A stretch of 64,000 nucleotides of DNA. Origin: Oscillatoria sp. FACHB-1407. GTDB taxonomy: Bacteria; Cyanobacteriota; Cyanobacteriia; Elainellales; Elainellaceae. Under the pieces are notes generated by a model. It made no database searches and was not told the origin of the DNA. It saw only the letters and a list, made by a program, of their open reading frames with translations. Where the stretch lies: contig NZ_JACJSA010000018.1 in assembly GCF_014697545.1 (NCBI RefSeq), forward strand, positions 1 to 64,000. The letters run 5' to 3'. Positions 53,702 to 63,442 of this stretch are shown piece after piece (position 1 is the stretch's first letter; each line of letters begins with the position of its first letter). Position numbers and translations under genes: made by a program.

Positions 53702-53984
53702 TGAGTTCGAGATCAGGATTTTGGCGGTTGAAACCGCAGCTATAGCCGTAGTCACCCCAGTTAAGACAAGGCACTCAACAGGACAGACGCGATTAATCGC
53801 GTCTCTCGCAGCAGGACTCCAATGCATGTCCTAATGGTTTTGGCGATCGCTATATCAGCGCAAAACCGACCTGCGTCGGTTCGCCAATCCTGCCTTTTCC
53901 GGAGTCCGCGTCGGCGGACTTTGCTTTAGTAGCCGCGAATTCATTCGCCGGGTTCTTAAACCGAATTGACGTTAGATTAAGCCA
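53702..53984 (+). repeat. multi-hairpin repeat A, copy 4, split by MITE G
   Basis: GCGG-TTGAAA-CCGC; ACCGAC-CTGC-GTCGGT; AGTCCGC-GTCG-GCGGACT; GCGAAT-TC-ATTCGC. All four stems are perfect here. MITE G occupies 53743-53852. Confidence 0.85.
53743..53852 (+). mobile_element. MITE family G, TA target duplication
   Basis: TAGCCG ... CGCTA flanked by TA on both sides. Removing it with one TA yields GCAGCTATCAGCGCAAAACC, which matches the uninterrupted repeat A copies. Confidence 0.82.
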
Positions 53985-55082
53985 TCACATTGCCCTGGGC
54001 AACTGAACTCGCACCGTGGTTTGCTGGTTAGGAACACTCTCAATGAGCAAACTTCCGCCGTATAGCTCAGCTAGACGTTTTGTCAACGCCAACCCCAATC
54101 CAGAGCCTTGCTGTTCGTGCAGGAAACGCTCAAATTGCATATAAGTCCCAACATTCGCAACTTGTTCTGGAGTCATACCCCGTCCGCGATCGCAAATCAC
54201 AAGCCAAAACTCATCAGCTTTGAGGTCAGTCGTGATCGTAACAACCGAGCCCGGTCGAGAAAACTTAAAGGCATTATCAACAATTTCCTGAGCAATCTTT
54301 TGCAGGTGCTTTTCAGCGATCGCCACGCTAGCATCCTGCAAATGAATCTGCAAATCCGCTATACGGTCTGCCTGTTGAGCGATCGATTCTGCGGTTTCAG
54401 CGATCGCCCGAATGAGATGGTTGGTTTTGCTTCGTCGCAATGCGGCAATGCGGTTTGAATCGGTGGCAATTAGTTCTAACTCAGCCTGCAACAAAAAGTT
54501 TTGCGTTAAGCCATACAGTTGCTCAGCCGACCCTCGAATCATCTCCAACATTTCGCGGGTTTCAGACACGGGTTGTTTGTCGCAGTCTTCGATCAGCAAC
54601 TCAGACAGGCTGATAATGGCAGACAGAGGGGTGTGCAATTCATGCGGCAACGACAGTGTAATGTTGTTTCGCAACGTATCAATGGTTTGCTGAGTTTTGC
54701 GAATGATAGCTTCCTGCTTCCGTAACTGAGCCGCGATCGCTGCCAATAACTCTGTCCGGGTAAAGGGCTTGGTGAGATAGTCATCCGCTCCCAGTTGCAT
54801 CCCCTGTCGCAGGTCTGTCTTATCGGTGCGAGCCGTCAAAAAAATAAAAGGAATGGTCGCTGTCAGGGAGTTTTGTCGCAACGCCGAGAGCACTTCATGC
54901 CCATCTAATTCAGGCATCGTGACATCACACAAAATGAGGTCAGGGTGTTTACTCTGGGCTAACTCTAATCCTGTTCGACCATCAGCGGCCCCTATAACTT
55001 GAAACTGTTCTAGACCAAGCAATTCAATAATTTCTTCCCGTAGAGATTCTTGATCTTCAATCACTAAAATCTTGGTCATCAT
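53985..55082 (-). CDS. response regulator-histidine kinase hybrid
   Basis: 365 residues. An N-terminal receiver domain (about 4-120; D53 as phospho-acceptor in LCDVTMPELD, K105 in LTKPF) is fused to a compact kinase: H147 in LPHELHTPLSAI and an HATPase with N-box EIVDNAFKF and G-box GSGLGLALTKRL. This receiver-first layout is common in cyanobacteria, where the protein acts in a phosphorelay. No partner is adjacent. The gene ends within the right flank of repeat A copy 4. Confidence 0.92.
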   Translation of the reverse strand: MMTKILVIEDQESLREEIIELLGLEQFQVIGAADGRTGLELAQSKHPDLILCDVTMPELDGHEVLSALRQNSLTATIPFIFLTARTDKTDLRQGMQLGADDYLTKPFTRTELLAAIAAQLRKQEAIIRKTQQTIDTLRNNITLSLPHELHTPLSAIISLSELLIEDCDKQPVSETREMLEMIRGSAEQLYGLTQNFLLQAELELIATDSNRIAALRRSKTNHLIRAIAETAESIAQQADRIADLQIHLQDASVAIAEKHLQKIAQEIVDNAFKFSRPGSVVTITTDLKADEFWLVICDRGRGMTPEQVANVGTYMQFERFLHEQQGSGLGLALTKRLAELYGGSLLIESVPNQQTTVRVQLPRAM

Positions 55083-55407
55083 GTTTCTATAAATTTGACA
55101 GCAACTGAATTGGTTGGATTCAGGCTACTCGGTGAGCATGACAGCTTCAATCACCATGCTCCTGACCTAACAATGATGTCTGGACTAGAATACAAAATAC
55201 CCTTACGGGTTGTACTAATATCGCTTTGGGGTTGAAGTCGATACAACTCAACACAGAATTAGTCCTTTAGCCATAATCATCAGGGTCAGAAGGAGTGCAG
55301 GGTTGGGACACCTGACTGGAGGCAAACCGCCCACATTTCCTCTGCCTTAACCTGGATGGCGATCGCGATAAAACAACAGATGCACATTACACCTCATATC
55401 AAACAGC
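55083..55407. other. spacer upstream of DUF790 gene
   Basis: A 325-bp spacer. The part 55260-55380 resembles the GC-rich repeat near 7.8 and 45.7 kb (GGAGTGCAGGG, CCTCTGCCTTAA, GGCGATCGCGATA). No gene. Confidence 0.5.
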
Positions 55408-56628
55408 ATGTTGCCGACCGAGTTATTGATATATCGGCAAGCAGGGGAAGAAGTTACCCCCAGGCGGTTGCCACTTAACGAACGAAATCGGGCGATCGCT
55501 CAGGATGTGATTGCTCTGTTTCAACAGGCTCAGGGGAAGACCCAGGGGGAGCTAAATCAACACCTCCAGGCATTAGAGGGGGAGGAAACTGACTATCGGA
55601 TCAAGCGTGGCTTAGCTCATTTGTTGCGAGCAAACTTCAGCACCTTTGAAGTGGTCAGTCCCCTGGAGCCTCAACAATTGCGAGAGAGAGTTTTTGCGAT
55701 CGCCGCTCAAACCGTTCCCCTTCCTCAGACCGCTACCACAACGTTGGAAACGGTTGCCCAGCAATTAAGTGAGGAGTTAGGACAAGAGATCCTTCCATCT
55801 CAACTCCAGAGCGGACTCTACGCTGACCTGGTTGAAAACCGCATTCTTACCCAGTTTGAAACACCCACTCCAGATACACTACTGCACCGCTACAATCTAT
55901 CCCAGGTTCAGGGAATTTTCTATAAAGCTAATCATATTCAGATCACAGCCCACCGCAATGATCCAGGGGAATACAAACTACTCTTTCGCTATCTCAAATT
56001 ATTTGGTTTGATGGCGTACATCGAAGGGGACGCGGATCATGGCTTTACTATCACGATCGACGGACCTGCCAGTTTATTCAAACCCAGTACTCGCTACGGG
56101 CTGGACATCGCCAAACTGATCCCCGCCTTGTTGCATGTCACCAAGTGGAGCCTCAAAGCCGAACTCCTGATTCGGGATCAGTACAGCAATACAACCAAAA
56201 CACGCTACTTTAGCCTGAATTCAGACTGTGGGTTAGTTAGCCATTACCCACCCGGCAAACCCTACGACAGCATGATTGAGTCATCGTTTGTCGATCGCTG
56301 GACGGCGTTAAACTCTGACTGGAAGTTAGAACGAGAGGTTGATCTGCTGCCGATTCCAGGTAGCGTCATGATCCCCGACTTTCGGCTGGTTCACCCCGAT
56401 GGACGCAGCTTTTTGTTAGAGATCGTGGGCTATTGGCGACCAGAGTATTTGCGTAAAAAGTTTTCTCAAGTGCGCCAGTGCGATCGCGATAATTTAATCC
56501 TTGCCGTTTCAGAGCGACTCAACTTAGAGAAAGCCGGAATCAAAATCAGCGACACTCCAGCGCGAGTCATCTGGTTTAAGGAAAAACTTCTCCCCAAGTC
56601 AGTCCTGGCGGTCTTAGATGAAGGATGA
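55408..56628 (+). CDS. DUF790 / Bax1-like nuclease
   Basis: A 406-residue DUF790 protein. Opening MLPTELLIYR; the middle part (about 90-270) is helical. The C-terminal nuclease core has MIPDFRLVHPDGRSFLLEIVGYWRPEYLRKK, i.e. D-...-E-x-V-x-x-x-x-x-x-x-x-x-K, as in Bax1. In archaea Bax1 partners XPB helicase in DNA repair and is encoded beside it. Here no XPB helicase is next door. A role in repair is therefore inferred from the family only. Confidence 0.88.
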   Translation: MLPTELLIYRQAGEEVTPRRLPLNERNRAIAQDVIALFQQAQGKTQGELNQHLQALEGEETDYRIKRGLAHLLRANFSTFEVVSPLEPQQLRERVFAIAAQTVPLPQTATTTLETVAQQLSEELGQEILPSQLQSGLYADLVENRILTQFETPTPDTLLHRYNLSQVQGIFYKANHIQITAHRNDPGEYKLLFRYLKLFGLMAYIEGDADHGFTITIDGPASLFKPSTRYGLDIAKLIPALLHVTKWSLKAELLIRDQYSNTTKTRYFSLNSDCGLVSHYPPGKPYDSMIESSFVDRWTALNSDWKLEREVDLLPIPGSVMIPDFRLVHPDGRSFLLEIVGYWRPEYLRKKFSQVRQCDRDNLILAVSERLNLEKAGIKISDTPARVIWFKEKLLPKSVLAVLDEG

Positions 56629-56749
56629 AGAACGAAAAATGAACGATGAACGAAGAAGGATAAGAGAGAACGAGGATCAGTTCTTGTCTTTTCCTTCCCC
56701 GTTTTATCCTTTATTTTTTATCCCTTATCCTTTATCCCGTCTCTCCTCC

Positions 56750-58282
56750 CTACAGTCCCAAATCAACGGCAATCCGATGAGCGCAGGCAAATCCCGAAAA
56801 TGCCACAGCATTTAGCCCCTGTCCAGGGAAGGTGCTGTCTCCCACGCAATACAGTCCGGGTACGGCGGTGCGGTTAAAAGGCATTCCCAACAAGCCCATC
56901 AACTTGCGACTGGGGATGGGACCATAGGTGCCATCATCCCGTCCCAAAAATCGGCGATGCGTCCGGGGAGTCCCTGCCTCCTGATAGTCCAGGGCATCAG
57001 AGACACCAGGAAAGATCTTGTTGAGGCGATCGATCAGGCGATTTGCGGTCTGCTCCTTTTTGTGTTGATAGTCAGTCGTGGTTAACCCCTGCCAGTCTTC
57101 AATCCAACTGGGGGTGAAGACATGCAGAATGTGGTGATTGGGTGGGGCAAGACTGGGATCAAGCAACGTTGGAATTGAGACAAAAACCGTGCCTTCTGCC
57201 GCTTCAAGGTTTGTCCAATCCTCCAACAAAATGTGGTGACACTCGGTTCCCACAGGCAAGGCATCGGCTTTGATGCCCAGGTGTAAGCTAAAAAAGCTGG
57301 GGGATTTTTGGTAGCGTTGCTGCCACTTTTGCTCAGAGCGGGGCATTGCCGTGGGCAAGAGTTTCTCAAAGGTGTCCCACCGAGTCGCATTCGAGACAAC
57401 TCGCTTTGCTCGATACACGTCACCCGATGCGAGGCGTACCCCAACTGCCCGCCCATTCTCTTGCAAAATCTCAGTGACTCTGGCTTTGTATTGAATTTGG
57501 CTTCCGGCTTTTTCCAACCCTTCCACTAGCTTTTGAGCGATCTGCCCAACTCCGCCTTTGGGATAGTTGATGCCGCCATAGTGGCGATCGCTAAACACCA
57601 TGCCAGCGTTAATCATTGGGGTGCGATCGGCAGGAACCACTGACCAGCAGTAGCACTCCATATCGATAAACTTCAGCAACATCGGATCACTGATGTAGCG
57701 ACGGGCAATATCTCCAACATTCTGCGGCAGGTATTTCACTAACCCTAGACAAGCCAGAGGATGCTGAAAGAAGACCCGTGTTAAATAACGGGGTTCCTCC
57801 AGCGAGAGCAAGTCCATCGCGTTGAGGCAATTAAACACCGTCCAACACTCATCGTAGAACTTGCGAATTCCCTGCTTTTCATGGGGAAAGTAAGCCGTTA
57901 ACTCCTGCAAAAACTTCTCATAGTCGCGGTGTACCTTCAGATCCAATCCCTGCGGCAGATGGTAGTGAATCTGCACTGGATCAGGGATCGTTTCCAAACT
58001 GACATTCACCGCTTGTAGCGCACGAGTCAGCAGATTTGTAGTGCCGCGATCGCCAAACCCAAAAATCATCGACGCCCCAACATCAAAGCGATAGCCATTG
58101 CGCTCAAAATAACCCGCACTGCCTCCGGGAATTAAATACCGCTCTAGCACTAGGACATTAGCCCCTTTAGCCGCTAACTGGGTCGCAGTCACCAGTCCAC
58201 CAATGCCAGAGCCAATCACAATCACATCGTAGACTTCGGTAGATGGTGATGCAGCACGAGAAACTTCAGAAACGGCAGCCAT
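56750..58282 (-). CDS. crtH: carotenoid isomerase CrtH (CrtISO)
   Basis: A 510-residue FAD-dependent oxidoreductase of the CrtI/CrtISO family: dinucleotide motif [67 protein letters not shown] at the C-terminus. CrtH converts poly-cis lycopene to all-trans lycopene after desaturation by CrtP/CrtQ. Similarity to plant CrtISO ([18 protein letters not shown]) is strong. Alternatives such as CrtI are less likely given these segments. Confidence 0.92.
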   Translation of the reverse strand: MAAVSEVSRAASPSTEVYDVIVIGSGIGGLVTATQLAAKGANVLVLERYLIPGGSAGYFERNGYRFDVGASMIFGFGDRGTTNLLTRALQAVNVSLETIPDPVQIHYHLPQGLDLKVHRDYEKFLQELTAYFPHEKQGIRKFYDECWTVFNCLNAMDLLSLEEPRYLTRVFFQHPLACLGLVKYLPQNVGDIARRYISDPMLLKFIDMECYCWSVVPADRTPMINAGMVFSDRHYGGINYPKGGVGQIAQKLVEGLEKAGSQIQYKARVTEILQENGRAVGVRLASGDVYRAKRVVSNATRWDTFEKLLPTAMPRSEQKWQQRYQKSPSFFSLHLGIKADALPVGTECHHILLEDWTNLEAAEGTVFVSIPTLLDPSLAPPNHHILHVFTPSWIEDWQGLTTTDYQHKKEQTANRLIDRLNKIFPGVSDALDYQEAGTPRTHRRFLGRDDGTYGPIPSRKLMGLLGMPFNRTAVPGLYCVGDSTFPGQGLNAVAFSGFACAHRIAVDLGL

Positions 58283-58381
58283 AGCTTAAGGAGAACCACG
58301 ATCATCAACAGTTATCAGTGTAAGGGATGGAGGGTGCTGGGGTAATGGAGTGATGAAGTCGAAGGCTAAAGCCTAACCTGA

Positions 58382-58479
58382 TACCGATTTAATGTTTGAT
58401 TGTGGCAGATCACTGGGTAGGGGCGTTTCGCGAAACGCCCTTACGGAATTATGTGCAGCGAAGCCAATTCAAATTGGTA
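58382..58479 (+). mobile_element. MITE family B, 98 bp, TGA duplication
   Basis: TACCGATTT ... AAATTGGTA with TGA on both sides. The flanks join as AACCTGAGTTC, identical to the uninterrupted left end of repeat A copy 3 (42684). Confidence 0.87.
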
Positions 58480-58640
58480 TGAGTTCGGGATAAAGATTTT
58501 GGCGGGTAAAACCACAGCTACAAGAGCAAACCGACCTGCATCGGTTCGGTAAATCCTTGATTTTCCATCGTCCACGCAGGCAGACTTGGCTCCCATAACG
58601 GCGAACTCATTCGCCAGATGTAGAACCCAAATTGAAGCTA
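58480..58640 (+). repeat. multi-hairpin repeat A, copy 5
   Basis: GGCGGGTAAAACCAC, ACCGA-CCTGCA-TCGGT, a decayed GTCCACGCAGGCAGAC stem, and GGCGAA-CTCA-TTCGCC. Confidence 0.75.
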
Positions 58641-59195
58641 AAGCCTCACTTCCCTCCCATTCCTCTACTCCCTTACTCCTCTCCTTCCCTACTCCCTCAC
58701 TTCCCCACTCCCCATTCCCAAAAAAAGGGGGATCAGTCTGCCGACCAACCCCACCTGCCGATCCTTTGAGAGGAGAACACTAAAATTAAGTCTATGCTTG
58801 TTGAGAAATACTGTCAACAGATAAGCATTCTTATCGAATCTATTCCGACAGTCTGTTCAATAGCCTACAGACACTGTTCATCCAAGGTAAGGCGATGACG
58901 GATGGGTTTGAAGCCAAGCCAAAACATATTGTGTTGAGATTCTGTCAAGTGATAAAGCTTATCTGCTCAATACTCCACCTGCCCCGATATCGTTACTTCG
59001 CCAACAGATCTGTAGTAGCCGTCTGAGAATAATTAGCAGTAAACGTTTGAGCTTGTTAGAGTAACTCGTCATTAAAACTAATTTGTTTAACTGCACTCTG
59101 GTATGAATAGATATGTTTCAATCGCCGGAAAAGAGTATGATAATGCAGATTTCCGAGCATCATTTTCTGCTGTTTTCTCTTGTCTTTTCCCTCCG

Positions 59196-59846
59196 ATGGC
59201 TCTCAAACTGCGTGTCCATGTTCCGCCTCACCCTCTCATTAAGCACTGGCTGGGGGTGACTCGCGATGAAGCAACTCCATCTGTGTTGTTTCGGAGTGCA
59301 ATGACTGAGTTAGGGCGTTGGTTGACCTACGAAGCGATTCGCGAATGGTTGCCAACAATCGATACTACCGTGCAAACGCCGTTAGCTCCCTGTCCAGCCA
59401 CCTTTGTTAATCCAGAAACACCGATCGCCATCGTGCCTATTCTCAGGGCTGGACTAGCGTTGATGGAAGGAGCACAGGCGTTATTGCCACTGGCATCGAT
59501 TTACCACATTGGTATGGTGCGCGATGAGGAAACGTTGGAGGCGACCTGCTATGTCAATAAACTGCCCAGTCAATTTGCACCTGAAACCCGAGTTCTGATC
59601 AGTGAGCCAATGCTGGCAACAGGCGGTACTCTGATAGCGGTCATGGCAGAACTCGTTCAACGGGGGGTTGATCCTGCACTGGTGCGGATTATCTCAGTGG
59701 TCACGGCTCCTCCTGCGCTACAGAAATTGGGAGGTCTTTATCCCGATCTCACCATCTTTACGGCAACTATTGACGAGGGGTTAAACGATAAGGGGTTTAT
59801 CGTACCTGGATTGGGAGATGCGGGCGATCGCACCTTTGGCACATAA
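59196..59846 (+). CDS. upp: uracil phosphoribosyltransferase
   Basis: 216 residues from ATG 59196 (MALKLRVHVPPHPLI); the extra upstream frame from 59103 is not conserved. UPRT motifs: RAGLALMEGA, DEETLEATCYVNKLP, the PRPP loop in SEPMLATGGTL, and the uracil-binding C-terminus with IDEGLNDKGFIVPGLGDAGDR. It salvages uracil to UMP using PRPP, a product also expected from the C-P lyase route. Confidence 0.93.
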   Translation: MALKLRVHVPPHPLIKHWLGVTRDEATPSVLFRSAMTELGRWLTYEAIREWLPTIDTTVQTPLAPCPATFVNPETPIAIVPILRAGLALMEGAQALLPLASIYHIGMVRDEETLEATCYVNKLPSQFAPETRVLISEPMLATGGTLIAVMAELVQRGVDPALVRIISVVTAPPALQKLGGLYPDLTIFTATIDEGLNDKGFIVPGLGDAGDRTFGT

Positions 59847-60026
59847 CAGGCACGCCAGAAAGCACAGCCTCAGTCGCCCCTTTGGTACATTCCCTGTTCT
59901 GCTGATTGTCATAGGCATTTTGGGCAGCAAGCGGGTAAGCTGAGAACAATAAAGCGATACAACCGTTGGAATGATTAGGTCATCATTACTTTGTCGAGAT
60001 TAGCTGAATTACTATTTGATCCAGTC

Positions 60027-60362
60027 ATGAGTCAAGATAACTTTGTCGGTGGATTTCTTACAGGGGCTGTTGTTGGGGGTGTCGTTGGTGGCATCCTGGG
60101 CGTTTTGATTGCTTCAAAGGTCGCCAATGCAGATGCGGCTACTTCAGAAGAAACCTTTCCTAAACTGAGCACCAAACCTAATAAGGGCCGTAGAGGTCAA
60201 CTCAAACCACCTACTGAGCAAAGTATTGAGCTTGCCCGCCGTGGTTTAGAGGACAAGATCGCTCAACTCAATGAGGCGATTGATGATGTGCGTCAACAGT
60301 TGGGTGGAGTCAACGGTACGCCCAGAGAATCAGGTGAAAAGGCGATCGCCAGAGATTCCTGA
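60027..60362 (+). CDS. small membrane-anchored protein with glycine-zipper helix
   Basis: 111 residues from ATG 60027 (MSQDNFVGGFLTG); a Met at 59991 is less likely. It has one Gly-rich hydrophobic helix (about 6-30, GAVVGGVVGGILGVLIASK), a basic segment, then a charged coiled coil (about 65-95). It resembles YtxH-like or gas-vesicle-like small cyanobacterial proteins. The function is unknown. Confidence 0.75.
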   Translation: MSQDNFVGGFLTGAVVGGVVGGILGVLIASKVANADAATSEETFPKLSTKPNKGRRGQLKPPTEQSIELARRGLEDKIAQLNEAIDDVRQQLGGVNGTPRESGEKAIARDS

Positions 60363-60474
60363 AAAAAGATCCAGGCTAAAAATCTCTGCTCCAAGATGTG
60401 ACGTGAATTTATGCATATCGGTTAGACTAGGCTTAGTGTTAAACAATTAGCCCTATCGTTTTCAAGGCAAGTTT

Positions 60475-60732
60475 ATGTCACTGGTTGGCGAGTCCCTAAC
60501 TTACTTCTTGACCTTCTACTCAGTCTTGTTGCTGATTCGTGTGCTGCTGACCTGGTTCCCTAATGTGAACTGGTTTAGCCCACCGTTTAGCTGGCTCAGT
60601 CAAATCACCGATCCCTACCTCAACATCTTCCGTTCGATCATTCCTCCCCTGGGCGGCATTGACTTCTCACCAATGCTGGCAATTTTCGCGATTCAGCTAC
60701 TGGCTAGAACCCTTGGAGAAATTCCTGTCTAA
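60475..60732 (+). CDS. YggT family membrane protein
   Basis: 85 residues with two transmembrane segments (about 5-28 and 62-80) separated by the YggT loop (W-FP-N-x-x-W-FSPP, L-x-QITDPYLNIFRSIIPPLGGIDFSPMLAI). YggT/Ycf19 family members sit in the plastid or cyanobacterial membrane, and some are implicated in chromosome or nucleoid distribution or cytochrome maturation. The start Met is preceded by AAGG. A terminator follows. Confidence 0.9.
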   Translation: MSLVGESLTYFLTFYSVLLLIRVLLTWFPNVNWFSPPFSWLSQITDPYLNIFRSIIPPLGGIDFSPMLAIFAIQLLARTLGEIPV

Positions 60733-60771
60733 AAGTCAGGGGTAATTTTGTAAACAAGCTTTCTAAAATTT

Positions 60772-60799
60772 AACCCTCCAAAGAAAGTTTTGGAGGGTT
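60772..60799. terminator. hairpin terminator after yggT
   Basis: An 11-bp perfect stem AACCCTCCAAA-gaaagt-TTTGGAGGGTT with a short following T-run. It could serve both convergent genes. Confidence 0.75.
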
Positions 60800-60843
60800 T
60801 GTCTGCATGCAAGATTCTGTCAAGGGCGGCTGTGTAATTCAAA

Positions 60844-61278
60844 CTATCGGCGCACTTTACCTGCAAAGCCCGACGCTTTGAATTGCTTGAGTTGCAGTGG
60901 CGTGGGTTGGTTTGCAGCAACACTGATGCGTAACTCAAAATCACTCACACCTGGCGGCACTTCTTCAATCGAACCGAGTCGGGTACGGTTTTGCATCACC
61001 GGGTTGTTGTTGGCATCGTAAACACGCCCAAACACATCGGCGTTGTAGACGGGCTTGCCAGAGTCGTTTTGGGCTTTGCCTGTAATCAGGAAACAATTGG
61101 CTTCCATGCTGGTTCCCCCAGAGGTGACCGACCCCTCCGCCATCTCAGCGGGACAATCATGATAGGTCAGGTCAATCAATTTAATCTGGGTGAGGGCGAT
61201 CGCATCCTGTGTGGTGACGAAGCTAAATAGCCAGAGACAGCAGGATAAGAACGCGAGGGTGAGGGCTCGAAATGACAT
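60844..61278 (-). CDS. secreted hypothetical protein
   Basis: 144 residues with a signal peptide (hydrophobic about 5-28, cleavage plausible near AIA). The mature part has two Cys (CPAEM and NCFLITG) and a beta-sandwich pattern typical of FxLYD-like domains: AQNDSGKPVYNADVFGRVYDANNNPV, and GVSDFELRISV. It is probably periplasmic. No enzyme motif is seen. Confidence 0.8.
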   Translation of the reverse strand: MSFRALTLAFLSCCLWLFSFVTTQDAIALTQIKLIDLTYHDCPAEMAEGSVTSGGTSMEANCFLITGKAQNDSGKPVYNADVFGRVYDANNNPVMQNRTRLGSIEEVPPGVSDFELRISVAANQPTPLQLKQFKASGFAGKVRR

Positions 61279-61533
61279 AGGTGATGGATAGATCTGGCTG
61301 AGACGGTTAGGTAGACGTTAGAGCATCGACAATTAGAGACTCTATCCCTCAGATTACCGTAGGTCGGTCAGTCCTAACTTGAAGAATCGTGGCACCTTAC
61401 CAGAGACGATACGCACTCAGGCATATTTGTAATAATTAGAGTTACTACGTTACAATAAGCTACTCAACAGCCGTAGCCGAGGTAGTGGAGTACTGTCTTT
61501 CGGTTAGCCAGGCAACTTGACGGTAATGAGTCC

Positions 61534-62202
61534 ATGACTGATGCTGAGATTGAAGCAGCCTTAGCCATCGCATTCAGCCAATGTGAAGCGGCAGGGATTC
61601 CCCTCAAAGGACAGCAAAAGGCGATTTTGCTCCAAGTCATGGCGCGAATTTTGCGAAATAGCACAGCAAATACTAACGGGGAGTCACGCTCCAACCCATC
61701 CAATGACAGCACCCCAAACCCCCTGGAAGACCTAACCCAAAGCCAGCGTCAGGCACTTCTGCAATTCATTCAAGAGCGAGATACACAGACCTATCCCTGG
61801 AAGATTCAACTGTTGAATGACTGGCTTCAAGGTCAGGATTCTGGCTCTGTGCAGTTTGTCCGCGAAGAACTAGGGTTGCAATGGCTGGAGCAGGTTCAAC
61901 CTGTCCATATTGCTCAATATACTGACAAACTCAACCTGAAGCTAAAGGTGGGCGATCGCATTGAAGTCTCCAATAGTCTGTGGGAATGGGTACAGGACGA
62001 TGGTCCCTGTTGCCGGGAGTGGTATCCCTGTACAGTAGTGGCGATCGCAGAGGAAACATTCGATGCCGCCACTGAAGACTCCGACCAAGATGACTCCAGC
62101 CTATCTACAAGCTGTACTGTCCGGTTTGACAACGGCAGCGAGTATGAGATTCAAGCCATCTATAGCTGGAACCAATATCAGTGGCGTTGGGCAAGCGCAT
62201 GA
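61534..62202 (+). CDS. conserved cyanobacterial hypothetical protein
   Basis: A 222-residue soluble protein. The N-terminal helical segment (about 1-45), a Ser/Asn-rich linker, then a helical part (about 60-115) and a C-terminal region rich in Trp and acidic residues (LKLKVGDRIEVSNSLWEWVQDDGPC, VRFDNGSEYEIQAIYSW) that may form a beta domain. No named family is recognised. It stands alone between the secreted protein gene and aroE. Confidence 0.7.
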   Translation: MTDAEIEAALAIAFSQCEAAGIPLKGQQKAILLQVMARILRNSTANTNGESRSNPSNDSTPNPLEDLTQSQRQALLQFIQERDTQTYPWKIQLLNDWLQGQDSGSVQFVREELGLQWLEQVQPVHIAQYTDKLNLKLKVGDRIEVSNSLWEWVQDDGPCCREWYPCTVVAIAEETFDAATEDSDQDDSSLSTSCTVRFDNGSEYEIQAIYSWNQYQWRWASA

Positions 62203-62282
62203 GATGACAGGGGTTATCGGGTGGAGGGGCTTCACTGACTGATGCAGACTCGTACCCTACGATGTTCCTCTCGTCCAGACTC

Positions 62283-63146
62283 CTACTTTCCCTGAAGTTG
62301 CTCCAACAGGGATTGCCGCATCGTGTCCACAGGGACGGGTTGCTGCAACCACAATTCCAGAGCGGCGGCTCCCTGTTGCACCAACATCTCTAGCCCATCA
62401 CAGGCGATCGCCCCCCTTGATTGAGCCAGTTGCAAAAATTGGGTAGGGCGTGGAGTGTAGATCAGGTCATAGGCGATCGCCCCTGGTTGCAGCGATTCGA
62501 TCTCGGCCTGACTTAGCGGTGTCTCCTCTACCTTGGGATGCATCCCAATGGGGGTAGTGTTCACGACCAGACTGGCTTGAGGCAGCAGAACGGGCAACTC
62601 ACTCCAGGGATAAACCGAGAGTCGCGGCACCAGAGTAGAGTCTTGCCAACTGGCATGAAACGCTTCTAATTTCTTGGGATCACGCCCCACAACCCAAGTA
62701 TCAGCGCACCCCAACTGAGCACACCCCGCTACGACTGCCCTGGCAGAGCCGCCGTTGCCCAAGACCAGGGCGATCGCCCCTTGCCAATCCCGATTCATCG
62801 CCTTGAGGGGAGCCATAAACCCAATCACATCTGTATTGGTGCCCCACCATCCCTGATCTGTCCAGGCAACGGTGTTGACTGCACCAATCACCTGCGCCAC
62901 CTCCGAGATTCCGCTCAACAGGGGCATCACCGTCTGCTTGTGGGGAATCGTCACGTTAAACCCCTGCACCCCGATCGCTTGAAATCCGGCGATCGCTGGC
63001 TTGAGCTGATCAGGAGCAACCGGGAAGGGGAGGTAGATGTAATCGGCTCCCAGTTGGGCGATCGCTGCATTGTGCATGACTGGCGATAGGGAATGTGCCA
63101 CCGGATAACCCACCACCCCCAGCAATTTTGTCGTTCCCAAAATCAT
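62283..63146 (-). CDS. aroE: shikimate dehydrogenase
   Basis: A 287-residue AroE: substrate-binding GYPVAHSLSPVMHNAA, catalytic Lys in NVTIPHKQTV, NADPH-binding LGNGGSARAVVAG, and TPIGMHP. It reduces 3-dehydroshikimate to shikimate in the aromatic amino acid route (with trpB further upstream in this window). Length and motifs are normal. Confidence 0.95.
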   Translation of the reverse strand: MILGTTKLLGVVGYPVAHSLSPVMHNAAIAQLGADYIYLPFPVAPDQLKPAIAGFQAIGVQGFNVTIPHKQTVMPLLSGISEVAQVIGAVNTVAWTDQGWWGTNTDVIGFMAPLKAMNRDWQGAIALVLGNGGSARAVVAGCAQLGCADTWVVGRDPKKLEAFHASWQDSTLVPRLSVYPWSELPVLLPQASLVVNTTPIGMHPKVEETPLSQAEIESLQPGAIAYDLIYTPRPTQFLQLAQSRGAIACDGLEMLVQQGAAALELWLQQPVPVDTMRQSLLEQLQGK

Positions 63147-63442
63147 AGATTAGTCGTTCTAAACATCACAGACATACCACTGCCCATAGGCTTAAATAAA
63201 AGTGGGAGATTGATAGTCTTGACCTGATCAGGATTTAGTAAAGCTATATAGATTTAGTAGGGCTATATAAGTGTTAGGGTGAGCGCAAGCATAAATCATC
63301 AACACGGGATAGACTAGATCTCTCAAACAGATATCTTACTACTCGTCGTTTGCTTGGGCTTCTTTGACTTCCATCTGGAATGAGGTGTCAGACCCCCTAG
63401 AGTTGTGTGTCAAAATCAGTAAACGATGCATATTCAGTTACC
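63147..63442. other. spacer upstream of Ser/Thr kinase
   Basis: A divergent spacer of about 300 bp with two direct copies of GCTATATA-type sequence (63241-63270). I see no gene or named repeat. Confidence 0.5.

Larger units (their letters stand above)
58283..59195. other. spacer with MITE B and repeat A
   Basis: 900 bp without a gene. MITE B lies at 58382-58479 and repeat A copy 5 at 58480-58640. Then come pyrimidine-rich sequence (58640-58740) with CCCCACTCCCCATTCCC heptamer-like units and an AT-rich stretch before upp. A long hairpin or promoter for upp is not evident. Confidence 0.65.

Noticed and set aside
54058-54075. tRNA-like TAGCTCAG segment
   Set aside because: Inside the kinase gene, with no acceptor stem or T-loop; no tRNA found in the window.
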